From contig CACPPK010000012.1 in assembly GCA_902635845.1 (NCBI GenBank), forward strand, positions 1 to 37,198: a stretch of 37,198 nucleotides of DNA, given 5' to 3'. A program made the position numbers and the translations under genes. Within the stretch, counting starts at the first letter, position 1. Every line of letters starts with the position of its first letter. This document shows positions 8,268 through 14,258 of this stretch, piece after piece. The notes below the pieces were generated by a model. It was given only the letters and a program-made list of their open reading frames with translations, ran no database searches and was not told the DNA's origin. The DNA comes from an uncultured Pelagibacteraceae bacterium (GTDB taxonomy: Bacteria > Pseudomonadota > Alphaproteobacteria > Pelagibacterales > Pelagibacteraceae).

Positions 8268-8837
8268 ATGAATAACTTTATTGAACAATATGTTTCATTA
8301 GAAAAGTGCCCTGCATTAGTACTTAACGCTGACTACAGACCTTTGAGTTATTACCCTTTATCTTTATGGTCTTGGCAGGATACAGTTAAATCAGTTTTTC
8401 TTGATCGAGTTACTATTGTCAGTAATTATGATAGAACTATAAGAAGTCCATCTTTTAATATGAAATTGCCAAGTGTCATTGCATTAAAAGATTATATTGT
8501 TCCTCAAAGCAAGCCAAGTTTTACTAGATTTAACGTGTTTCTAAGAGATAAATTTTCCTGTCAATATTGTGGAAGCAATGAAGAGTTAACTTTTGATCAT
8601 TTATTGCCTAGATCAAAGGGAGGCGAAACTAATTGGGATAATGTTGTAACAGCTTGTTCTGCATGCAATGTAAAAAAGGGAGGAAAATTATTAAAACATT
8701 CAGGTATGAAATTATATCAGCACCCTTATCGACCTTCTACAGAGGATCTACATAAAAATGGTAAACATTTTCCACCAAATTTCTTACATAAAAGCTGGAT
8801 GGATTATCTATATTGGGATGTAGAGTTAGAGGCTTAA
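8268..8837 (+). CDS. HNH endonuclease family protein
   Basis: 189 residues. The HNH fold is in the second half: zinc-binding CQYC (98-101) and CSAC (130-133) flank FDHLLPRSKGG (109-119), with D110-H111 as the metal-binding core, and TNWDNVV carries the asparagine. The N-terminal half (VLNADYRPLSYYPLSLWSWQDTVK) matches the stand-alone housekeeping HNH proteins found widely in bacteria. The role of these is unknown to me; DNA repair is possible. There is no methylase, integrase or intron structure nearby, so it is not an obvious restriction or mobile element. It overlaps coq7 tail-to-tail by 4 bp. Confidence 0.85.
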   Translation: MNNFIEQYVSLEKCPALVLNADYRPLSYYPLSLWSWQDTVKSVFLDRVTIVSNYDRTIRSPSFNMKLPSVIALKDYIVPQSKPSFTRFNVFLRDKFSCQYCGSNEELTFDHLLPRSKGGETNWDNVVTACSACNVKKGGKLLKHSGMKLYQHPYRPSTEDLHKNGKHFPPNFLHKSWMDYLYWDVELEA

Positions 8838-9367
8838 ATTTTCTCAGAGATATTTATTGCAATTCTAGAGCCAGTTTTAATAATTTTATCTAGCAATAAA
8901 TAGGGCCCTTTTTTTGTTGCACCTTCATCATATGCAATATCCTTATGGTCTATTTCATCTTGTCTAAATTTTGAAATCTTTTTTTTTAAATCTTTCTCAC
9001 TCTTATCCAGTTGGTTAATTTGATTTAAGTAATGTTCATCTATAACTTCTTCAACAGAGGCAGTACATAACATTGCAGCTTTTTTTCCAAGTAAAGTTGA
9101 TCCAAATCCTAGTCCAACACCCAATAAATCCCACAAAGGTAAAAATTTAGTTGGTTGTATATTTCTTTTTTTAATTTCATTTTCAAAAAATTCACAGTGT
9201 TCTTTTTCGTGAACTTTCATTTCTTCAATAGTTTTTTTAAGATTTTCATCTTTTACAAAAGTATTTAAAGCTAGCAATTGCCCTTCGTAAATCTTAACAG
9301 CTCCACGTTCACCTGCGTGGTCAACTCTTATGAATTCTTCAACTCTTTTTTTATTAATTTTTGTCAT
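8834..9367 (-). CDS. coq7: Demethoxyubiquinone hydroxylase (Coq7 family)
   Basis: 177 residues with the di-iron carboxylate set of Coq7: E20 in DHAGE, E50...HE..H (50-57), EEVIDEH (106-112) and EIDH (138-141). It hydroxylates demethoxyubiquinone in ubiquinone synthesis and sits on the inner membrane as a peripheral protein. Coq7, rather than UbiF, is the form typical of alphaproteobacteria. The start overlaps the end of dsbB by 14 bp, so it is last in a minus-strand run yqaA-like, dsbB, coq7. Confidence 0.95.
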   Translation of the reverse strand: MTKINKKRVEEFIRVDHAGERGAVKIYEGQLLALNTFVKDENLKKTIEEMKVHEKEHCEFFENEIKKRNIQPTKFLPLWDLLGVGLGFGSTLLGKKAAMLCTASVEEVIDEHYLNQINQLDKSEKDLKKKISKFRQDEIDHKDIAYDEGATKKGPYLLLDKIIKTGSRIAINISEKI

Positions 9368-9836
9368 AGTTTAAATAAATTCTTGCACTACTAATAGTTA
9401 TTAGCAAAGAAATCAAAATATTATAACTTGTAAGTGATAATCCCATAATTTTAAATGTCACATCTTTGCAGCTTATATTTTTTTCTTGTAATTGTTTTAA
9501 TATGTCCTCTTTAGATACTAAATCTGACCCTTTTTTTAAATCACAAACTAACGATTCCTCAATAAAACCTTGCTCAATACCTAGATGATATAAAGATAAA
9601 ATTGTAGCAGCTAAAAAAACCAAGATAAGCAAAAGTATAAAATATTTTTCAAGATGAATAAATTTATAATTTAGTACAATAATTATTATAGCCATTAAGT
9701 ATGGAATTCTCTCTAAAATACATAAGTTACAAGGCTGATAACCTAAAACATATTCAATAAAAAATGCCGAAGATAAAGCAATAATGCTGATTAAAAAAAT
9801 TAATTTTAAGGTAATTGTTTTGTTAATCTCAACCAT
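9354..9836 (-). CDS. dsbB: Disulfide bond formation protein B (quinone-linked thiol oxidase)
   Basis: 160 residues with four predicted membrane helices (about 9-30, 43-60, 64-84 and 129-153). The first periplasmic Cys pair is PCNLC (36 and 39) and the second pair is C98 and C123 in the loop between helices 3 and 4, as in DsbB. The protein reoxidises DsbA and passes electrons to ubiquinone. Its overlap with coq7, a ubiquinone synthesis gene, is functionally neat but may be chance. No dsbA is in the window. The start overlaps the upstream gene by 8 bp. Confidence 0.9.
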   Translation of the reverse strand: MVEINKTITLKLIFLISIIALSSAFFIEYVLGYQPCNLCILERIPYLMAIIIIVLNYKFIHLEKYFILLLILVFLAATILSLYHLGIEQGFIEESLVCDLKKGSDLVSKEDILKQLQEKNISCKDVTFKIMGLSLTSYNILISLLITISSARIYLNYDKN

Positions 9837-10434
9837 TAAATTTAAAAAATAAATAAATAATAATAAATATTATAACTATAATAATTCCAATTATGGTGAA
9901 CCATTTTGATCCATGTTTTTCCATGTACTCTGTAAATAATTCTCCAAATTTATAAGATAAAAATGCAACTATAAAAAATCTCAGGCTTCTTGAAATTAAG
10001 CTAACAATTATAAAAACAGGAAGATTAAAAGCGATTAAGCCACTTGAAATCGTAAAGGCTTTATAAGGTAATGGTGTAAAGCCAGCTAAAAAAAGAATAC
10101 TCAGCCATGCAAGGAATCCATTACCTTGGGACATGCTGAATTTTAAATTTTCAACTTTATCTTGATATCCATAAAATTCGATTACATACATTGCTAAATC
10201 AAAAAATAGATACCCAATTAAATACCCAAAAATTCCACCAAAGACTGAAAATATTGATGCTATTAAAAATATTTTAAAATATTCCTTTTTTTTAGCAATA
10301 ACCATTGGAATTATCATTGCATCTGGAGGTATAGGAAAAAAAGAACTCTCTATAAAAGATACAAGTCCTAAGTAAAAATTTGAACTTTTATGTGCAGCTA
10401 ATTCTAAACATTTTTTGTAAAGTGTTTGAAACAT
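9829..10434 (-). CDS. YqaA/DedA-type (SNARE-associated family) inner-membrane protein
   Basis: 201 residues, largely hydrophobic, with about five helices. The segment SFIESSFFPIPPDAMIIPM (27-45) resembles the conserved re-entrant F.E...P..P motif of DedA/VTT proteins, and GFTPLPYKAFTISSG (118-132) matches the second conserved region of the YqaA branch. DedA relatives act in lipid carrier recycling and membrane homeostasis; the YqaA branch is not well characterised. It is first in the three-gene run with dsbB and coq7. Its start is 62 bp from the divergent tRNA-Leu. Confidence 0.8.
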   Translation of the reverse strand: MFQTLYKKCLELAAHKSSNFYLGLVSFIESSFFPIPPDAMIIPMVIAKKKEYFKIFLIASIFSVFGGIFGYLIGYLFFDLAMYVIEFYGYQDKVENLKFSMSQGNGFLAWLSILFLAGFTPLPYKAFTISSGLIAFNLPVFIIVSLISRSLRFFIVAFLSYKFGELFTEYMEKHGSKWFTIIGIIIVIIFIIIYLFFKFNG

Positions 10435-10475
10435 TTTTTGGTTTTAATATAAATTTAGTTCTTATACTATTTAAA

Positions 10476-10481
10476 TATAAT
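10476..10481 (+). promoter_or_regulatory. Candidate -10 box of the tRNA-Leu promoter
   Basis: A perfect TATAAT lies 15 bp before the first base of tRNA-Leu, the expected distance for a short 5' leader. The best -35 candidate is weak (TTTAGT at 10454-10459, 16-bp spacing). In AT-rich DNA such boxes occur by chance, so the position is the main support. The acyl-CoA synthetase gene just after the tRNA has no room for its own promoter and may depend on this one. Confidence 0.4.
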
Positions 10482-10496
10482 TTAATTGAATACCAA

Positions 10497-10581
10497 GGGC
10501 GAATGGCGGAACTGGTAGACGCGCACGACTCAAAATCGTGTTTCGCAAGAAGTGAGAGTTCGATTCTCTCTTCGCCCACCA
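10497..10581 (+). tRNA. tRNA-Leu (anticodon CAA)
   Basis: 85 nt with a 7-bp acceptor stem GGGCGAA/TTCGCCC, discriminator A and an encoded CCA. The anticodon stem CACGA/TCGTG encloses loop CTCAAAA, giving anticodon CAA, which reads UUG. A long variable arm and GTTCGATTC in the T arm fit a class II tRNA-Leu. The next gene starts 8 bp after the CCA end, so tRNA and mRNA are probably co-transcribed and separated by processing. Confidence 0.95.
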
Positions 10582-10588
10582 AGTAACT

Positions 10589-12319
10589 ATGAATTTAGAT
10601 AACTTAAATAATTTGATAGAATTATTTGCTAATCAAGTAAATAGACAAAATAAAAAAGATATTTTTTTAGATTGGTTAAACCCAAGCAATAAAAAAACAT
10701 ACACATGGGAACAAACTGAAAAGAATATTTTAAAATTATCAAAAGTTATTAAAGAGAATATAAAAGAAGGCGATAGATGTCTTTTAGTTTCAGAGAATAG
10801 ACCTGAGTGGTTTGTTTCTGACTTAGCTATAATGTTAGCTGGTGGAATTACAGTTCCAGCATATACAACTTATATAGAGAATGATTATAAGTATTTGATA
10901 GAAGACTGTGAACCTAGCTTAGTTATTGTTTCTAATAATGAAATGCTAAAAAAGTTAAATAATTTAATTAATGAAAAAGACTTTATTAATAAAATTATTA
11001 CTTTAGATCAAATAGATAAGGTAATAAATAATTTAAATTTAAATAACAAAGAAAGATATTTAGATTATAATTCTATTATAAAAAATAATTTATTAGCAGA
11101 AGATAAAATTGAAAATAATAAATTAAAAAGAAATTCCCCTGCATGTATTATTTATACCTCTGGGACTGGGGGTAATCCTAAGGGAGTAATTTTAAGTCAT
11201 GGTGGAATTTTAAATAATCTTGTAGGAGCATGTGAAATTACACAGCCGCTATTTACTTCAAGACCTGTATTTTTAACATGGCTTCCTCTTTCTCATTCCT
11301 ATGAACATTGTGTCCAGTTTTTACAAATTGCTGTAGGAGCAAAAGTTTTTTATGCAGAAAAAATAGAAAAACTTTTAGATAATATATCTGATGCAAAACC
11401 AACAGTTATGACAGCAGTTCCTAGATTCTACCAAAACCTTTACAACAAAATAAACATGAATTTAAAAAAACAGGAAGGTTTTAAAGCAAAGTTAATTAAA
11501 GCAACTATTCGTTTGGGAAGAAAAAAACTATTAAACCAAAAAATGAATTTTTCTGAAAAATTACTGAATTTTATAGTTGATAGATTAGTTAGAAAAAAAA
11601 TTAAAAAGCAATTTGGTGGAAATTTAAAAGCTTTTGTTTCAGGCGGTGGTGCTTTAGATAAAGAAATAGGTGAATTTTTAAATGCCATAGGATTACCGAC
11701 TCTCCAGGGATATGGTTTAACAGAAACATCACCAGTGGTAAGTTGTAATCCTATACACAAAATAAAAGTGGAAACTGTAGGACCTCCATTTAAAGGGAAT
11801 GAGGTTAAAATTGCTCAAGATGGAGAAATTTTAGTTAAAGGTGAAAACGTAATGCTGGGATATTGGAACAAAAAAGAAGAAACTGAAAAAGTAATTAAAA
11901 ATGGATGGCTTCATACAGGTGATATTGGAGAAATAGATCCAAATGATGGTTATTTAAAAATTACTGATAGAAAAAAAGATATCATAGTAAGTGCTGGAGG
12001 GGATAATATTTCACCAGCTAAAATCGAAAATATGATTACTAATGAGCCAGAGATAGATCAATGCATGGTTTATGGTGACAAAAAAAATTATTTAGTAGCT
12101 TTAATTGTACCCAATAAAGATTTTTCAAATGAAAAAGAAAAAATAAATGAAGTAATTGAAAAAATAAATACAAAATTAACTCTAGTGGAAAAAATTAAAA
12201 GAATTCAATTAATAGATGAAAATTTTTCTATTGAAAATGGTTTAATGACACCAACAATGAAAGTAAAAAGAAAAAAAGTTACAGAAAAATATAAAAATCA
12301 GCTTGAAAATCTTTATTAA
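10589..12319 (+). CDS. Long-chain acyl-CoA synthetase (AMP-binding, FadD15-like)
   Basis: 576 residues of the ANL adenylation family. The P-loop motif YTSGTGGNPKG is at 189-199, the adenine-binding motif GYGLTETSP follows mid-protein, then GWLHTGDIG and GYLKITDRKKDIIVSAGGDNISP near the C-terminal domain. The SGTGG form and overall length match bacterial long-chain acyl-CoA synthetases. It activates fatty acids to acyl-CoA through an acyl-adenylate. No signal peptide or membrane helix is seen. Chain length preference cannot be read from the sequence. It starts only 7 bases after tRNA-Leu. Confidence 0.88.
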   Translation: MNLDNLNNLIELFANQVNRQNKKDIFLDWLNPSNKKTYTWEQTEKNILKLSKVIKENIKEGDRCLLVSENRPEWFVSDLAIMLAGGITVPAYTTYIENDYKYLIEDCEPSLVIVSNNEMLKKLNNLINEKDFINKIITLDQIDKVINNLNLNNKERYLDYNSIIKNNLLAEDKIENNKLKRNSPACIIYTSGTGGNPKGVILSHGGILNNLVGACEITQPLFTSRPVFLTWLPLSHSYEHCVQFLQIAVGAKVFYAEKIEKLLDNISDAKPTVMTAVPRFYQNLYNKINMNLKKQEGFKAKLIKATIRLGRKKLLNQKMNFSEKLLNFIVDRLVRKKIKKQFGGNLKAFVSGGGALDKEIGEFLNAIGLPTLQGYGLTETSPVVSCNPIHKIKVETVGPPFKGNEVKIAQDGEILVKGENVMLGYWNKKEETEKVIKNGWLHTGDIGEIDPNDGYLKITDRKKDIIVSAGGDNISPAKIENMITNEPEIDQCMVYGDKKNYLVALIVPNKDFSNEKEKINEVIEKINTKLTLVEKIKRIQLIDENFSIENGLMTPTMKVKRKKVTEKYKNQLENLY

Positions 12320-12436
12320 ATTGATTTAATTAAATTGTTTATTAACCGCATAAACATTAACTAAATTAATAAAAAAAAGTTTTATAAAAATAAAACCTAA
12401 AATTAATTTTGTAAAATTTAACTTTTAATTAAAGAA

Positions 12437-12465
12437 TTGACATAACTTATAGAAAAAAATAAAAA
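12437..12465 (+). promoter_or_regulatory. Candidate sigma-70-type promoter of the Lys/Arg-rich peptide gene
   Basis: A perfect -35 hexamer TTGACA lies at 12437-12442. With 17-bp spacing the -10 would be TAAAAA at 12460-12465, a weak match. Transcription would start near 12472, just before a palindrome and about 45 bases upstream of the peptide start codon. A perfect -35 box placed this way is uncommon in the gaps of this window. Confidence 0.5.
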
Positions 12466-12474
12466 TATGGTAAC

Positions 12475-12495
12475 AACGAATCAATTTGATTCGTT
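12475..12495. promoter_or_regulatory. 21-bp palindrome in the leader of the Lys/Arg-rich peptide gene
   Basis: Perfect 10-bp arms AACGAATCAA and TTGATTCGTT are separated by a single T. It sits just after the predicted transcription start and 22 bases before the start codon. It could be a regulator's operator or, given the tiny spacer, a slipped hairpin in the 5' leader that affects mRNA stability or translation. There is no U-run directly after it, so it is not a terminator. Confidence 0.6.
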
Positions 12496-12517
12496 TAACT
12501 AAAAAAGGGAGCTAAAG

Positions 12518-12610
12518 ATGCCTAAGAAAAGAAAAAAAGCGGCAAAGAAAACTAAGAAAAAAGCTAAGAAAAAAGCTAAGAAAGCTAAAAAAAGAAGAAG
12601 AAGAAAATAA
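12518..12610 (+). CDS. 30-residue Lys/Arg-rich basic peptide
   Basis: A short ORF of 30 residues made almost only of Lys, Arg and Ala, starting MPKKRKK, with KKAKK-type repeats and a closing run of four Arg. It has no hydrophobic residue apart from Ala, Met and Pro. It resembles the Ala/Lys tails of H1-like bacterial DNA-binding proteins, but is only tail. A strong Shine-Dalgarno (AGGGAG at 12506-12511, 6-base spacer), a promoter with perfect TTGACA, and a dedicated terminator all support real expression. Nucleic acid binding by charge is the simplest inference. No family is assigned. Poly-A coding bias makes chance ORFs of this kind possible, but the signals around it argue against that. Confidence 0.72.
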   Translation: MPKKRKKAAKKTKKKAKKKAKKAKKRRRRK

Positions 12611-12630
12611 TAACTTAGTATTCTTCATAA

Positions 12631-12672
12631 AAAACGCTTCTCATTACAATTTGTATGAGAGGCGTTTTTTTT
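12631..12672. terminator. Bidirectional intrinsic terminator between basic-peptide gene and carD
   Basis: A stem of about 12 bp, AACGCTTCTCAT (12633-12644) pairing with ATGAGAGGCGTT (12655-12666) with one G-U wobble, encloses a 10-base loop and is followed by an eight-T run on the plus strand. A-rich sequence on the other side (12628-12634) supplies a shorter U-run for transcripts from the minus strand. It therefore ends the basic-peptide transcript and probably also the convergent carD operon, whose stop codon is at 12674. Confidence 0.88.
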
Positions 12673-12673
12673 A

Positions 12674-13567
12674 TTACTCTATAGGTTCATCAGTATCTGA
12701 GATTGGTTCATCTTCAGGCAATTCAGATGTTGGAGCTTTGGCAGCAGTTGTAGGGTGCGATTGACCACCCAAATTTCTTTTTAGAGCTTTATCCAATTTT
12801 TTTTGAGTATCTTCAAGAGATGAATTTAGTATTATTTGAAATTCGGATAAAATTCTTTCATAAGCTTTTTCAAACAATTGTCTTTCACTATAGGATTGAT
12901 CAACCATAAGATCATCTCCTTTATTTAAATCTCTCACAACCTCAGCTAATTCATAAATTTTTCCTGAAGAAATTTTTGCTTCATACTCTTGTGCTCTCCT
13001 GCTCCACATAGATCTTTTTATTTTTGGTTTACTTTTCAATATAGAAATACATTTATTCACTTGGTTAATTGTTGCTAACGGTCTTAAATGTGACTGCTTA
13101 TTTACAGGAACCATTCCATTAGCTTTATCTTTTTCAAATTTTATTACGTATGTTTCAACATCAATTCCACCTATATTAATTTTTTTGAATTCTGTTATTT
13201 GACCAACACCATGTTTTGGATATACAACATAGTCTTTAATTTTATATTCTCTTTTTTCAGTTTCTTGCTTTTTTACTTTTTTGATTTCAGGTTTAACTTC
13301 ATTTGTTTTAGATATTCTTAAATTATCTACCTTCGGATCAACTGAGCTCTCAGTCGTTTTAACAATTCTTTTTATTTTTGTTTTTTTCGGAGTAATTTTT
13401 TTTATGACTTTTTTGGTTTTTTTTGAGAAAATTTTTTTTGTTTTTTTAACTTTTACTTTTTTTTTTATTTTTACTTCTTTTTTTTTGGAAACTTTTTTTT
13501 TCACTTTGCTATTTGTTTTACCTTTAAAGATTTTCTTTAAAATATTTTTCGTACTTATTCTGCTCAT
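12674..13567 (-). CDS. carD: CarD family transcriptional regulator with Lys-rich N-terminal extension
   Basis: 297 residues from the ATG at 13567 (MSRISTKN). Residues about 11-75 are largely Lys with repeated KKK/KVK patterns. The CarD/CdnL RNA-polymerase-interacting domain begins near 108 ([15 protein letters not shown]) and the C-terminal helical domain includes [14 protein letters not shown]. The tail is acidic ([16 protein letters not shown]). CarD binds the polymerase beta subunit and stabilises promoter open complexes. Alphaproteobacterial CarD is, from memory, about 170 residues, so the basic tail of about 105 residues is extra. The frame is open upstream to a GTG at 13609, but that would deepen the overlap with fdxA (44 bp with the chosen start). 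Confidence 0.88.
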   Translation of the reverse strand: MSRISTKNILKKIFKGKTNSKVKKKVSKKKEVKIKKKVKVKKTKKIFSKKTKKVIKKITPKKTKIKRIVKTTESSVDPKVDNLRISKTNEVKPEIKKVKKQETEKREYKIKDYVVYPKHGVGQITEFKKINIGGIDVETYVIKFEKDKANGMVPVNKQSHLRPLATINQVNKCISILKSKPKIKRSMWSRRAQEYEAKISSGKIYELAEVVRDLNKGDDLMVDQSYSERQLFEKAYERILSEFQIILNSSLEDTQKKLDKALKRNLGGQSHPTTAAKAPTSELPEDEPISDTDEPIE

Positions 13568-13850
13568 TTTTAAATTTTTCGTGATCCGCAGGGGGATCTT
13601 TTTTTTCACTTATATTAGGCCAGATTTCAGAGTATTTTTTATTGATCTCTAACCATTTTTCGCTTCCAGGTTCAGTGTCAGCTTTTATGGCATCAACAGG
13701 ACATTCTGGCTCGCAAACGCCACAATCTATACACTCATCGGGTTTAATTACAAGCATATTTTTACCTTCGTAAAAGCAATCAACTGGGCAAACATCAACA
13801 CAGTCTGTTAATTTACACTTAATACAATTGTCGTTAACGATATATGTCAT
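13524..13850 (-). CDS. fdxA: 7Fe ferredoxin, FdxA type
   Basis: 108 residues. The N terminus has the FdxA pattern [18 protein letters not shown] (C9, 12, 17, 21, 25) followed by [12 protein letters not shown], consistent with one [3Fe-4S] and one [4Fe-4S] cluster, and the typical C-terminal extension [19 protein letters not shown]. It is a low-potential cytosolic electron carrier; the partner in alphaproteobacteria is not settled. The neighbours fit the conserved helicase-fdxA-carD order. Its last 44 bp overlap the carD start, and its start overlaps the end of the TerB-like gene by 4 bp. Confidence 0.95.
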   Translation of the reverse strand: MTYIVNDNCIKCKLTDCVDVCPVDCFYEGKNMLVIKPDECIDCGVCEPECPVDAIKADTEPGSEKWLEINKKYSEIWPNISEKKDPPADHEKFKNEQNKYEKYFKENL

Positions 13851-14257
13851 TTTGAATTTCCTTTAATTTTTTCTTTAATATCGCCCATTGTTTTATTGTC
13901 AATATAAAGCAGCCCCGCAAGTCGTCTCATTAAACTAGTTTCGTACATATCTGCTTCTTTGTTGGAATAAATTATAGACCAAAGAGCCTCTACTATTTTA
14001 ATTTTATCTTCTTCAGACAAAGCTTTTGCTTCTCGAGTAAAATCTAAAATTTGATTTGAGCTTTCCTCAATTATTTTTGCTTCTTCGATTGTTTTAGAAA
14101 TGTCTTTATTCTCGACACCAAGCTGAATAAGAGTTTTTTTAATAATTTCTTCCTCTTTATCTGTATAATTTTCATCGATCTTAGCAGCATGAATCAATAA
14201 AGCACAAATTTTTATGAGAAAATTATTATTTTTTATTACTTCTTTTTTAAAAAACAT
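13847..14257 (-). CDS. TerB-like (tellurite resistance B family) protein
   Basis: 136 residues, all helical in appearance. The pattern [25 protein letters not shown] (about 17-41) and a later [26 protein letters not shown] segment match the TerB domain (COG4103 type), with acidic residues after each helix that may bind metal. The molecular role of stand-alone TerB proteins is unknown, and tellurite resistance should not be assumed. It lies between the helicase (1-bp gap) and fdxA (4-bp overlap), the slot where, from memory, many alphaproteobacteria have an S4-domain RNA-binding protein. Confidence 0.78.
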   Translation of the reverse strand: MFFKKEVIKNNNFLIKICALLIHAAKIDENYTDKEEEIIKKTLIQLGVENKDISKTIEEAKIIEESSNQILDFTREAKALSEEDKIKIVEALWSIIYSNKEADMYETSLMRRLAGLLYIDNKTMGDIKEKIKGNSK

Positions 14258-14258
14258 T

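Noticed and set aside
8268..8837. HNH gene as a restriction enzyme or homing endonuclease
   Set aside because: There is no methyltransferase partner, intron or intein structure around it, and the N-terminal half matches widespread housekeeping HNH proteins.
13568..13609. GTG start at 13609 for carD
   Set aside because: It would lie deeper inside fdxA and needs a rarer start codon; the ATG at 13567 gives a shorter overlap. Not excluded by experiment.
13281..13652. Plus-strand ORF of Phe/Leu-rich residues opposite carD
   Set aside because: It is the antisense image of the Lys-rich tail (AAA/AAG read as TTT/CTT) and has no coding features of its own.
13847..14257. Tellurite resistance operon
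   Set aside because: Only a stand-alone TerB-like domain is present; no terA, terC, terD or terE genes accompany it.
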